Part shown: positions 49,489 to 57,868 of the stretch, in pieces
Numbering within the stretch: the first letter of the stretch is position 1
Layout of the letters: the number at the start of each line of letters is the position of its first letter
From: X23 sp050251575
GTDB lineage: Bacteria; Bacillota; Clostridia; SK-Y3
DNA: 58,796 nucleotides
Direction of reading: 5' to 3'
Assembly: GCA_050251575.1 (NCBI GenBank)
Contig: JBFWMP010000004.1
Location: 1-58,796, forward strand
Made by a program: the position numbers and the translations under genes
Notes under the pieces: generated by a model
Database searches by the model: none
What the model saw: only the letters and a program-made list of their open reading frames with translations
What the model was told of the DNA's origin: nothing

Positions 49489-50793
49489 ATGGCTCAAGAA
49501 AGAAAACGTGAGATAAACGTTCCGTTAAAAGGGATTGGCTGCGGCCAAGGAGGTTCTAATTTAATCGTTTCTGGAAATAAGCTAGGTTTGTTTGAACAAA
49601 TTGCTGCTATTAACACTACGACCGCAGATGATATGTTACTGCCTGAATCTAATCAGATCCTGTGTTTGAATGAGGATAATCCTAAACGTGGGGCTGGTAA
49701 AGATGCCTTTAAAGGAGCCCAATTATTCGCTGATAACATACATATAGTGAAAGAAAGACTTGGCCTTATATTTGGATCAGGCTCTGCGGATGCCTTTTAT
49801 ATGCTTACTGCATCCCTGGGCGGTGGTTCCGGGAATGGGATAGTGAATTTTTTAGCTCAGATGTTAAAGAAAGCAATGGGAGAAGATCCTTTGCCGGTAC
49901 TAGGTCTAATGACTCTTCCGGAAGATTCTTTTGTTGAGCCGAGGGCTGCAAGAAATTCACTCATGGCATTAGAAGAAATGAGCACGAAGCGTATATTTGA
50001 CAGTTTATTTATCATCGATAATAACAAAGTTTATGAGAAAGTTCGTTCCGGTGAGCCCTTATCAAAGATCAATGAACGAATCTGGAAACCTATAGCTCGT
50101 ACTCTCAGTTACGTTGGCCGGAAATCTAATGCGACAATGGATGTAGAAGATTTTGAAGCTCTCATTCGTACCGGCCGTTGTGCAGCCATATTTGAAGCTG
50201 TCATTCCAGGTGAAGTTAATGATCCGGCTGAGTTACGGGAACATATCTTTAAGTCTTGGTCTAATGATAAACATTTCTACTCTAATGAGCATTCTAATCC
50301 GCATCGAATCTTGGATGGTTCTTATCCCTTTGGATTTGGGCTTTTAATCGGTGCTCATTCTACCCTCCTGGACAAGAAACGTTCTTTGTTTGAAGGTCTT
50401 TATGGGGAAATGTCAGAGCTCTTAAGTAATCCTATGACATATCGTGGTTTTGTTCCGGATGATAGTCTCGGAACCAATCAGATCAGGGTTATTACGATTT
50501 TAACCGGCCTCCCCTACCCTGTTGAACGCATTCAAGAGATTGCTGAAGTAGCGAAGCAAGCAGCTAAGGCAATTATTGATGATACCCCTAGTTTTTTAGA
50601 TGGGCTAGATAAAAATGTCCTTGTTGGAAAACAAAAAGTAAAGCAATCTTCTATCTCTTCTTTCAGTATGATGGGCTTAATGGAAGAAGCTGCAACTGAA
50701 AACGTAAAACAGGATGAGGATTTGTTTGATAGCTCAATCTTCGCGAAATCCAAAAGTAAGCCCCATAAGAAAAAGGGATTAAATTTCGGTTAA
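49489..50793 (+). CDS. tubZ: TubZ-like tubulin/FtsZ-family GTPase (type III partition)
   Basis: The tubulin signature GGGSGNG is at 111-117 (GGGTGSG in FtsZ), and the N-terminal GIGCGQGGSNLI loop binds nucleotide. The length (434 aa), the Lys-rich C-terminal tail (KSKSKPHKKKGLNFG) and the plasmid context fit TubZ, which polymerises to move plasmid DNA. It is not cellular FtsZ: the usual NxDxxD T7 loop sequence is absent or altered and it pairs with a TubR-like gene. AAGGAGGTATAGAG precedes the ATG. Confidence 0.85.
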   Translation: MAQERKREINVPLKGIGCGQGGSNLIVSGNKLGLFEQIAAINTTTADDMLLPESNQILCLNEDNPKRGAGKDAFKGAQLFADNIHIVKERLGLIFGSGSADAFYMLTASLGGGSGNGIVNFLAQMLKKAMGEDPLPVLGLMTLPEDSFVEPRAARNSLMALEEMSTKRIFDSLFIIDNNKVYEKVRSGEPLSKINERIWKPIARTLSYVGRKSNATMDVEDFEALIRTGRCAAIFEAVIPGEVNDPAELREHIFKSWSNDKHFYSNEHSNPHRILDGSYPFGFGLLIGAHSTLLDKKRSLFEGLYGEMSELLSNPMTYRGFVPDDSLGTNQIRVITILTGLPYPVERIQEIAEVAKQAAKAIIDDTPSFLDGLDKNVLVGKQKVKQSSISSFSMMGLMEEAATENVKQDEDLFDSSIFAKSKSKPHKKKGLNFG

Positions 50794-50870
50794 AGAAAAC
50801 AGCAACAAGGCATATCGTAGGATTAAAACTAAGATGTGCCTTGGTTTGTATAGGGGGGGAGAGTATAACA

Positions 50871-51077
50871 ATGGAGAAGCTTAATAAAAAGATGAACCAG
50901 CTGAATTTAGATTTGGAAAAGTTATTAGATAAAGATAAAAAGCAGGAAGCCCAATTGAATAAATTAATAGCCTCTTCAGAGAAATCATCTAATGAGCTCA
51001 AATTACTTAAAATAATACAAGAAAAAAATGATTACATCAGAGAGCTTCATGCGTTGATAGAGCAAATGAAAAAATGA
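50871..51077 (+). CDS. small coiled-coil protein (68 aa)
   Basis: The ATG at 50871 follows GGGGGGAGAGTATAACA. The whole product is a charged coiled coil with heptads (LNKKMNQLNLDLEKLLDKDK...). It may be a TubY-like helper of the partition system, but it lacks an HTH. Its stop overlaps the start of the next gene (ATGA). Confidence 0.6.
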   Translation: MEKLNKKMNQLNLDLEKLLDKDKKQEAQLNKLIASSEKSSNELKLLKIIQEKNDYIRELHALIEQMKK

Positions 51078-51280
51078 ATTCCAATCATCGTGTGACGAAC
51101 TTTACCGAATTTAATTGTCCTTATTGCGGAAGTGGACTTGAAGAAAATGAACTAAAAGCAACGGATATTAATTGCATAGCTCGGTATCGCTGTATTGCTT
51201 GTTCAGGGGATTTTATAAGGCCATCGGGTAAAGATACATATGAGAAATTCATGGGTCTTCCCTATTTGATTGATGGATAA
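51074..51280 (+). CDS. zinc-ribbon protein (68 aa)
   Basis: CPYC (15-18) and CIAC (39-42) form a clear zinc ribbon. It is translationally coupled to the coiled-coil gene by an ATGA overlap. A nucleic-acid or protein adaptor is plausible; the exact role is unknown. Confidence 0.6.
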   Translation: MNSNHRVTNFTEFNCPYCGSGLEENELKATDINCIARYRCIACSGDFIRPSGKDTYEKFMGLPYLIDG

Positions 51281-51314
51281 ACCTATGCTGAATAAAGTAA
51301 AGGAGATTTTAATA

Positions 51315-51680
51315 ATGAAAAGAGATGAAATAGGTAAGATATCTGTTCTATGTAATGATCTAAAAATAGAAATTTCGGGCAACCAAGATAGTAGCTGTTT
51401 CATGTCACAGGATTTATTACTAAGATCCGTACTAGCTCTTTTAAATTTTGATTTTAAGTGGATGAAAGAGAAAGACTTCCAGGTTGCTGATAAGTATTTT
51501 ATTACTATACTTGATAAGCTGGGACAAATCATAAAAGCTGAAGCTGGGGAAGATTACAGACTGGATAACCTTCTTTTTATTAAGCACTACCTGGAGTGGG
51601 CTACCGATCAAAACGTTTGTAATGATCCTGCATTGGTTGAATTTATTAAGGTGTATCAGGAATCGGAGGATGAGGATTAG
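51315..51680 (+). CDS. hypothetical helical protein (121 aa)
   Basis: ATG 51315 follows AAAGGAGATTTTAATA. Two in-frame ATGs lie upstream, at 51270 and 51285. All-helical and acidic, with no motifs. It probably belongs to the tubRZ transcript. Confidence 0.55.
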   Translation: MKRDEIGKISVLCNDLKIEISGNQDSSCFMSQDLLLRSVLALLNFDFKWMKEKDFQVADKYFITILDKLGQIIKAEAGEDYRLDNLLFIKHYLEWATDQNVCNDPALVEFIKVYQESEDED

Positions 51681-51802
51681 AGTGAAGCGAGAGTAGATTG
51701 GCTCGGCTTGGTACTATTGCTAGGTACTCAATTCCTATCCTAAAAGGAAAGGGTTAATCTAATTCATATCGTAATTTTTCTATTAAGAAGGGAGATTTTA
51801 TA

Positions 51803-52006
51803 ATGCGAGTAAATCAAGTAATACCAGTAAAGCCTTTTAATGTTAGAGTGAAATCATGTCATGGTGGAGAAATTGTGTGTCCGGTTCTTTTTATAAGTGT
51901 ACAAAAAAATGATTACAATTCAGATGTTGTTTATTTTGCTTATAGTAATGAGGAACGGCTTGAATATATAGATGCTTCCATTGCGAGAATTGTAGTCCCC
52001 TATTAA
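51803..52006 (+). CDS. small hypothetical protein (67 aa)
   Basis: AAGGGAGATTTTATA precedes the ATG. Beta-rich, with a NVRVKSCHGGEIVCPVLFISVQ strand pair. It looks like a small barrel domain. No family recognised. Confidence 0.55.
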   Translation: MRVNQVIPVKPFNVRVKSCHGGEIVCPVLFISVQKNDYNSDVVYFAYSNEERLEYIDASIARIVVPY

Positions 52007-52118
52007 TAATGCCGGATGATTTGTGGGAATTGGTTGTCAATTAATGCACTAAATAAACCATTCCAATTCCCACCGGCTATACCCTTTATAATTTTAATAG
52101 ATGGGGGTTTGTGTTGCC

Positions 52119-52379
52119 ATGAATAGATTAAGGATATCTATTTTTTCTCTTCTCCGTACGGTGCTATATGTTGCTCTTTCTTTCATAATTTTATATTTCT
52201 TTGCTTCTTTGGTTTTTAGTAAAGAGACTATTATTAGCTTTGTTTCTAGTGAAAATATTTTTAACAGATGTATTACCTTAACCTTAGTTGGATTGTTAGC
52301 AGGTTATATTATGCAGATATATCATTTTATTAAAACAAAAAGTACTATTGTTCAGAAGAAAAAAGTTATTAGAAAGTGA
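52119..52379 (+). CDS. two-helix membrane protein (87 aa)
   Basis: Two hydrophobic helices (about 8-32 and 52-72) are joined by a polar loop, with a Lys-rich C-terminus facing the cytosol. ATG 52119 is preferred to 52101, which has no ribosome site. Unknown role. Confidence 0.55.
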   Translation: MNRLRISIFSLLRTVLYVALSFIILYFFASLVFSKETIISFVSSENIFNRCITLTLVGLLAGYIMQIYHFIKTKSTIVQKKKVIRK

Positions 52380-52416
52380 TTCTCTAATATTAGAAATTTC
52401 TTGAGGTGGTTTAAAG

Positions 52417-52623
52417 ATGGAGATGTCAAAGGTGATCCTGAATTTAATTGAAAAAAGAAGGAAATATGGACAGCTTGCTAATAAGTATGATGGAATGGTT
52501 CAACAGTGGTGCAAGAAGCATAATATTAATGATGCGGAACTTACAAATAGTTATGGATGTATGCTAACCACTGAACCTGATGTCTATGCTATTATGACTA
52601 CTCAGTTGATTAAAGAATCATAA
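52417..52623 (+). CDS. small hypothetical protein (68 aa)
   Basis: TTGAGGTGGTTTAAAG precedes the ATG. Basic helical N-terminal half (LNLIEKRRKYGQLANKYDGMVQQWCKKHN), polar C-terminal half. It may bind nucleic acid. No family recognised. Confidence 0.5.
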   Translation: MEMSKVILNLIEKRRKYGQLANKYDGMVQQWCKKHNINDAELTNSYGCMLTTEPDVYAIMTTQLIKES

Positions 52624-52720
52624 GGAGTGTATAAACCATAGTCCTTAAATATAAATCTGGTATTTCAAGTAATGCTATAAATCTCACCATGGATTTCTCA
52701 ATATTTATGCGAAAAGTTCC

Positions 52721-52829
52721 CAAACTATTTGCATATATTCTCAAACTATTTGCGAAACCACAGATAGTATGAAAAAAAAGACGATTAAAGCTGAAACTGA
52801 ATGTAACACAGTGTACTTTTGTTACATTC
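52721..52829. other. candidate recombination or iteron region before the tyrosine recombinase
   Basis: The gap 52624-52965 holds no gene. CAAACTATTTGC is repeated directly at 52721-52732 and 52742-52753, 21 bp apart, or two DNA turns. GAATGTAACA (52799-52808) and TGTTACATTC (52820-52829) form an inverted pair around 11 bp, the shape of a core site for a tyrosine recombinase. CAATGTAACA occurs again near 52907. It lies directly upstream of the recombinase gene. Confidence 0.55.
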
Positions 52830-52965
52830 GCAGAAACTCGTAAAGGTGCATGAATTAAGGGGTTCCCCTCCCCTTCCGGAATTGAATCTTTTTTTCTTCA
52901 CTTTCAATGTAACATAATAGATGATAATATATACTTGAAGTATGTTATCTGAAGGTGGAATTTTA

Positions 52966-53544
52966 GTGGAAACTGTGCAGCCAATCCGGGATAAAAAGCA
53001 GATCGAGGCCATGAAAAGAATTCTTAAGTCTAATAATTTAAGGGATTATGCCCTATTTGTATTAGGGATTAATTCAGGACTCCGGATAAGTGATGTTCTT
53101 CGGATTAGAGATTCGGACGTTCTCGATGAAAAAGGTCGGATAAAGGATAGAATTTCAATCCGGGAGAAAAAAACTGAAAAGCTTAAAGATTTCCCCCTTG
53201 GCGATACCACTGTAAAAGCTTTGACAGAATATCTAGGTAAAAGACTCCCGACCGGAGCCCCCCTCTTCCCTAGCCGGAAAGAAGGTGGTTCTAAAGGTAG
53301 TGGCTCTATTAGCAGGGAGCAAGCTTATAGGATATTAAATAACGCAGCGCGCCTGGTAGGTATTAAAGATAATATAGGTACCCACACATTAAGAAAGACT
53401 TTCGGTTATTTTGCTTACTTAGAAGGTATTGATATAACACGAATACAGAAGTTATTTAATCATTCAGCTCCTAGTGTAACTTTAGATTATATCGGGATCA
53501 CCCAAGATGACTTAGATAAAGTCTATCTTAATCTTAATTTATAA
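52966..53544 (+). CDS. tyrosine recombinase, catalytic domain only (192 aa)
   Basis: GTG 52966 has GAAGGTGG upstream and is preferred to ATG 52942. The catalytic residues are visible: Arg in SGLRISD, the HTLR box (HTLRKTFGYF), His in FNHSAP and the Tyr nucleophile in VTLDYIG. There is no N-terminal core-binding domain, as in short plasmid-type XerC/D-like resolvases. It probably resolves plasmid multimers at the repeats just upstream. Confidence 0.8.
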   Translation: METVQPIRDKKQIEAMKRILKSNNLRDYALFVLGINSGLRISDVLRIRDSDVLDEKGRIKDRISIREKKTEKLKDFPLGDTTVKALTEYLGKRLPTGAPLFPSRKEGGSKGSGSISREQAYRILNNAARLVGIKDNIGTHTLRKTFGYFAYLEGIDITRIQKLFNHSAPSVTLDYIGITQDDLDKVYLNLNL

Positions 53545-53564
53545 GAATTGGGAGGAAAGAGTAA

Positions 53565-53804
53565 ATGTTTATTAGAAAAGCACCTGTTGATAAATGTCCT
53601 TTTTGCGAATCAGATAGTGGGTTTTACACAAAAGAGCAAGTCCATGGCTCAATCAATGTGCGCCATAACTATGACGGAAGTGAAGCAGAAAACGGCAGCA
53701 TGTATGAGTGCCTTTCTTACAAGGGCGGGAAATTTGCTTATTGCTTAGACTGTAAACGACGGTTATTTAAAATGTCTGAGATAAGCGAACAACATCCCCG
53801 ATGA
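53565..53804 (+). CDS. zinc-finger-like small protein (79 aa)
   Basis: GGGAGGAAAGAGTAA precedes the ATG. CPFC (11-14) and CLDC (60-63) could form one ribbon across a Gly/Asn-rich loop. It resembles short plasmid zinc-ribbon proteins. The stop overlaps an ATG of the next frame (ATGA at 53801). Confidence 0.6.
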   Translation: MFIRKAPVDKCPFCESDSGFYTKEQVHGSINVRHNYDGSEAENGSMYECLSYKGGKFAYCLDCKRRLFKMSEISEQHPR

Positions 53805-53833
53805 GCTCCTGGAGGTTGAAAGGTGGTTTTATA

Positions 53834-54325
53834 TTGGAAAGATTTCAGATTGAAAAGTTATATAAAGTAAATGGCCTAGGAGACTACAAATTAAAATCCC
53901 CTGTAGACTTAGTAAAAACTCATGGAATTGATTATATCGAGATTAACGGGTTTAACCGTCTGAATGACCTGCAAAAACTACTGTTCAGTAAATTCATAGT
54001 TAACTACTTCAATGGTTATGGTCTGAAAACTAGATGCTCTATCGTTCCCAAGGGGATCTACTTTGTAGAGGAAGTGGAGTATTTAGTCAAAGAAGATTCG
54101 GAAGATGATATTTACACTATCGTAGGTGAAAAGGTTTTAGCCATTGATCGTAATGGTTTAAAAACTGTACATCATTATTGGAAAAACGAAACGTTTGATC
54201 ACATTAAGGAGCAATACCCTGGAATGATTATTGAGAGTCAACTAAAGCAATATCTACGATTCGAATACGTGATTAACGGCCATCCTGGGTGGCAACACGT
54301 TATTAGCGATAAGGAATGGTATTAA
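53834..54325 (+). CDS. hypothetical protein (163 aa; 174 aa from 53801)
   Basis: TTG 53834 has GAAAGGTGG seven bases upstream; the ATG at 53801 is coupled to the previous stop but lacks its own site. The product is soluble and alpha/beta, with a middle strand GIYFVEEVEYLVKED and a basic C-terminus ending NGHPGWQHVISDKEWY. No family recognised. Confidence 0.55.
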   Translation: MERFQIEKLYKVNGLGDYKLKSPVDLVKTHGIDYIEINGFNRLNDLQKLLFSKFIVNYFNGYGLKTRCSIVPKGIYFVEEVEYLVKEDSEDDIYTIVGEKVLAIDRNGLKTVHHYWKNETFDHIKEQYPGMIIESQLKQYLRFEYVINGHPGWQHVISDKEWY

Positions 54326-54361
54326 TATCTTTTGCCATCTTGTAAGGAGTTAGATAATTTA

Positions 54362-54625
54362 ATGAAAATACTTATGCAGCCAGTACAAATGATCTCCCAT
54401 TTTTATCCCGAAGAAGTCCCTCGGCCAGTAAAGTTTAGAGTGAAAGATACGACAGGAGAATTTGTTGAGGTTAAAATTGAACGAATACTTTATCATTCTG
54501 AGCAAAAAGTAGGCCAAGAAAGATGGATTCTATATAAATGTGAAACTATTCTAAATGGTCAGAAGCGTTTATTGGAGCTTAAATTTGAAAAATCAAGCTG
54601 TCGGTGGATTCTATTTAAAATGTAG
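54362..54625 (+). CDS. small hypothetical protein (87 aa)
   Basis: TAAGGAGTTAGATAATTTA lies before ATG 54362. Beta-rich, basic, with FRVKDTTGEFVEVKIERILY and a RWILYKCETI strand repeated near the C-terminus as RWILFKM. It reads as a small barrel of SH3 size. No family recognised. Confidence 0.5.
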   Translation: MKILMQPVQMISHFYPEEVPRPVKFRVKDTTGEFVEVKIERILYHSEQKVGQERWILYKCETILNGQKRLLELKFEKSSCRWILFKM

Positions 54626-54746
54626 GACCCTAAATGCACCGGGCGATTAACTTTGAGGATTCCTCCCTGCCAGGATGTTTAAGTTTAACCGGCAAGATAA
54701 CGATGATCCTGTTCTTTTAGAAAACTGGATTTAGGGGGTAGATTGA

Positions 54747-55013
54747 TTGGTTATAACAGATGAATTATGTATCCGGATGGATCAATTTGCTGGTGATTTA
54801 GATTATCAAGTATCTTATGAACTCACTGATAAATTAAAAATAGATCATCTCGTATACATGCTTTCCGGTGGTAAACGGCGAGCTCCATCAATGGGATACC
54901 ATTTAATAAGCCACAAATCAAACAAGGTTCTCTTTATAATGCCTAAGTGTGATTGCTCAACTATTTATGCTGTAAACAAAAAAAATAATGTCCTTTTCCT
55001 AGAAAAGATATAA
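54747..55013 (+). CDS. small hypothetical protein (88 aa)
   Basis: The TTG start follows TTAGGGGGTAGA. Mixed alpha/beta, with basic GGKRRAP and a PKCDCSTIY segment. It lies just before the terminator-like inverted repeat at 55020. No family recognised. Confidence 0.5.
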   Translation: MVITDELCIRMDQFAGDLDYQVSYELTDKLKIDHLVYMLSGGKRRAPSMGYHLISHKSNKVLFIMPKCDCSTIYAVNKKNNVLFLEKI

Positions 55014-55019
55014 AGTTTA

Positions 55020-55053
55020 AAAGTTATCCACTTGTGTATAACTTTATTTTTTT
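55020..55053. terminator. inverted repeat with DnaA-box-like arms and T run
   Basis: AAAGTTATCCAC (55020-55031) pairs with GTGTATAACTTT (55034-55045), followed by ATTTTTTT. It works as a terminator, but the arms contain TTATCCAC, a near-match to a DnaA box. TTTCCACA follows at about 55061. It may mark the edge of the replication origin. Confidence 0.5.
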
Positions 55054-55129
55054 AAAATGTTTTCCACAATCAGAAGGATTTCACCATTTTATGTTGAATT
55101 TCTCTTTTTAGAGTCAATTTTCTCTTATA

Positions 55130-55592
55130 AATGAAAGAGGCCCAGGTACTTTTTCCCCAAAGTGATCCTGGACCCGCAGCACCGCAAATGCAGCGTTTTA
55201 TCTTCCGGAACTAAAGTTCCTATTCTTAGTATAGCATAGGACATTAGATTTCGAATAGAGTTACACACGCTTGGTTTGACCAAGCTTTTAATTTGACTTT
55301 TTTTAGATCTTTAACAACTGAAAATATAAAAGTCCCATTAATGGCGAAAAAACCGTGTGCAAAACGGTTTCTTCAAAGTTTGGGATTTTAACTCCGCTAT
55401 GCGATTTGGACCCGTCTAGCGGAAAAATTCTGCTGAAGCAAATTCAGTCACTAAAGAAATTATACCATCATAGGTGTGAATAATTCAATAGGACTGATGG
55501 CCTTTTTTAGGTGAAAATTTTGGTAATTGTTATATTTTTACCACTTTTTTTCTGAAAAAAGATAGATTCATGCTTTATTTTTCCGATGATTG
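55130..55592. other. structured non-coding region before the replication gene (origin or control RNA candidate)
   Basis: No gene is seen in this stretch. Helices include AAACCGT (55350-55356)/ACGGTTT (55364-55370) nested in TCCCA (55333-55337)/TGGGA (55381-55385), and TCCGCTA (55393-55399)/TAGCGGA (55417-55423). A -10-like TATACT is readable on the - strand near 55237, pointing away from rep, as an antisense control RNA would. It most likely holds the plasmid origin, leader or copy-control RNA. Confidence 0.45.
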
Positions 55593-55625
55593 AACCCAGG
55601 CGTTATAGCCTGGGTTTTTTATTTT
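55593..55625 (+). terminator. intrinsic terminator/attenuator before rep
   Basis: AACCCAGG (55593-55600) pairs with CCTGGGTT (55609-55616), followed by TTTTATTTT. It lies only 24 bases before the rep start, so it can act as an attenuator of the replication gene. Confidence 0.75.
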
Positions 55626-55648
55626 GTCTCGGAAAGGAGTGATATAAT

Positions 55649-57151
55649 TTGGATTTTCTTTTGTCTACGATCTATAAAGATACTATGCCACTGAAACCGA
55701 AAAGATCTCGGAAGCATACAGTTTTGGTTAAAGATAAATATTCGTATGGCTGGGTATACTTGGCCACTAAAGAAACATTAACATATCCGGATCGTTGTCG
55801 AACGTTATCTGCGTTATCCTATTTTGCAAATGAAAATACCTATATCACTCCAAATAGTTTTTATCATGGTAACAGCCGCACTAAAGAAAGATTGCGTTGG
55901 CTTAATGCTTACGTTTTGGATTTCGATGATCTCATAGATCCAAATGCTAATATCGAAACTATTAATCCGGATATAGTTCTTTCATTAATAACGAAATCCG
56001 GACTCCCCTCCCCTACTTTCTTGAATAGAACGTCTACAGGTGTTCATGCTTGGTGGCTTTTCGATAAGCCGGTTAGAGCTGCATCCCAAAAAGTTATTAC
56101 CCTTTATGATTCTATTCACCGGGATATGATACGCCTTACGAATGCTGATCCATTTTTCACTTCTGCTTCGCAGAGTTTTGTTCGCATACCCAATCAAGTT
56201 TTTTGGTCATCGATGAATCGTTATACCTTTGAATCATTCAAAGAGTGGCGTGAACTTCAAAGTGATTCTGAGATTGCTGAAGCTAAAACTAATGTAGTTA
56301 TGCTTAATCACGGAAAATGGGTTTCCTCCCCTGCTATTACCGCATTGTTTTCTAAGGACATTGGGATAGGCCAGCGTAATTCTGCTTGCTATACCCTGTC
56401 TCTGGCCTTTAAAGCAGATAATAAAGTCCAAGACGAGGCTTTAAACGCCATTATAGACTGGAATAGCTCTTTGTCCGATCCACTTCCTTATCGAGAAGTT
56501 ATGGGCGCGGTATCTTCTGCTTACCGGGGCCGGGGATCTCGTCCGTCCAGGCGTTATTTAAGCTACTTGGTTGGGCCTGAGCTTGCTTATGCTAAGATGC
56601 GTTACATAACCCCTCCTAAACCCCGTTCTGAGCGTTCTAGGTGGCATTTGCCGGAGATTACTGAGATTGTCATTCAGGATATCTTTGAGAAAAAGTTAAT
56701 TGAGGAATCACAAGCTGCTTGGGCTAAACGATTGGGTGTCCCCTTGCGGTCTTTTAAACTTGTTCTAGCTGAATTACGGGAGGCTGGTATTATTTTTGGT
56801 ATTACTGGCCGTGGTCGCTATGCGGTATCTTACTATAAATTATCTGAAGCCTTCCTTAAGCATGGTAAAGAAGCAATATTAGCCGATTGTGAAATTTGTG
56901 GTTATGTTAGTGCTGAAACTGAGCTTTCTTCTAAAGCTTCAGTTTCTTATGCGTGTGTTGTTGAGCCGGTATGCCCTGTGGATAATAATTTTAATGGTGC
57001 ATACTCGTTAATACAAGTGGGACGTGTTGGGGTGGGTGGGTCCTCTCGTTCCCTGCCTCGGTTTATTCTCCAGTGGTTAACTGCTTATTCGCTCCCTGGT
57101 GAATGGCAAGGTCGTGGTTCTCCGGATCTTTCTTACTTGGACACAGGGTAA
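55649..57151 (+). CDS. plasmid replication protein, AEP/primase-like (500 aa)
   Basis: Residues 80-220 show an archaeo-eukaryotic-primase-like core: WLNAYVLDFDD with metal-binding Asp (91-94), TSTGVHAWWLFDKPV and SQSFVRIPNQVF. Residues about 225-310 resemble a PriCT-like helical domain (GIGQRNSACYTLSLAFKADN). Residues 340-400 are a winged helix (EESQAAWAKRLGVPLRSFKLVLAELREAGII). Such proteins start replication on Gram-positive plasmids. The TTG start follows GGAAAGGAGTGATATAAT. Confidence 0.75.
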   Translation: MDFLLSTIYKDTMPLKPKRSRKHTVLVKDKYSYGWVYLATKETLTYPDRCRTLSALSYFANENTYITPNSFYHGNSRTKERLRWLNAYVLDFDDLIDPNANIETINPDIVLSLITKSGLPSPTFLNRTSTGVHAWWLFDKPVRAASQKVITLYDSIHRDMIRLTNADPFFTSASQSFVRIPNQVFWSSMNRYTFESFKEWRELQSDSEIAEAKTNVVMLNHGKWVSSPAITALFSKDIGIGQRNSACYTLSLAFKADNKVQDEALNAIIDWNSSLSDPLPYREVMGAVSSAYRGRGSRPSRRYLSYLVGPELAYAKMRYITPPKPRSERSRWHLPEITEIVIQDIFEKKLIEESQAAWAKRLGVPLRSFKLVLAELREAGIIFGITGRGRYAVSYYKLSEAFLKHGKEAILADCEICGYVSAETELSSKASVSYACVVEPVCPVDNNFNGAYSLIQVGRVGVGGSSRSLPRFILQWLTAYSLPGEWQGRGSPDLSYLDTG

Positions 57152-57168
57152 ACTTGTGTTTGTGCAAG

Positions 57169-57234
57169 ACAGAAAGCCCGGTAAAGGGTGTTCCCGTCCT
57201 TAACCTGGCTGATCCATGGGGCTTTCTGTTTTAT
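57169..57234 (+). terminator. long-loop terminator after rep
   Basis: ACAGAAAGCCC (57169-57179) pairs with GGGCTTTCTGT (57219-57229), followed by TTTAT. The loop is about 39 bases. Confidence 0.6.
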
Positions 57235-57868
57235 GTAGTTCTCACCTAGAAACTAACATCGTTGCGATCGCTTCTTTGTTTTCCCTTTGGGTGGGGTATA
57301 CTCTCCAACATCCGACAATCCAGGCTTGGATTGGTGTACACTTCGTTGCTGGTACCCTAGCCTTATCCCAAAAGTATCTTAGCTTTAGTATTCCCTGTTT
57401 TTAGATAGGTATACATATTGTTTAACTTTCTTTTTGGCCGGATGAATTCAAAGTCTCCCCGGAAAAGGCGGAGCCTTTGGAGGGGAGCTTGCCGAAGGAT
57501 AATATGACCTCTCCCCTGCTTGGGTCTGCGTTTGGGGAAAAAGTGATATCATGATATCGAGGGTGTTTTTGTTTTTAGATCTCTTTTTCGGTGGGGGGGA
57601 AGAGGCTCACCAGAACCAGCCGAATAGCCTGAAGAAAATGTTCTTGTTCTGGTAGTTTAGAGTGCCATATTTTTCTCTGTTTTGATTTGCTCTTTTCGTT
57701 AGGTATCTTCTTTGTTCAGGTGTCATTTGTAGAATATCTCCTTTTTTGCTTTTACTTATTAGTTTGGCTTATTATTAGGGGTTTTATTCGTTCTATTTTG
57801 GTTTTTTGGGACATATCTATAAGACATGCCATCATGATATCGAGGATGTTTGTTTGGGAGGGGTTTTT
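57235..57868. other. non-coding region with palindromes and hairpins
   Basis: No supported gene lies here. The sequence ATCATGATATCGAGG occurs twice, at 57548-57562 and 57831-57845; the first is extended to the palindrome GATATCATGATATC (57545-57558). ACCAGAAC and GTTCTGGT form a hairpin at about 57609-57656. CTCCCC/GGGGAG stems lie near 57455-57486. It is probably a control region for the 57869 gene or part of the replication locus. Confidence 0.5.

Noticed and set aside
49489..50793. Cellular FtsZ
   Set aside because: The context (TubR-like partner, plasmid genes), Lys-rich tail and altered loop sequences fit TubZ better.
54675..54734. 19-codon frame between the 54362 and 54747 genes
   Set aside because: Too short and without a convincing ribosome site, although it cannot be fully excluded.
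57216..57404. 62-codon frame after rep
   Set aside because: It begins inside the rep terminator and has no ribosome site or typical protein composition.
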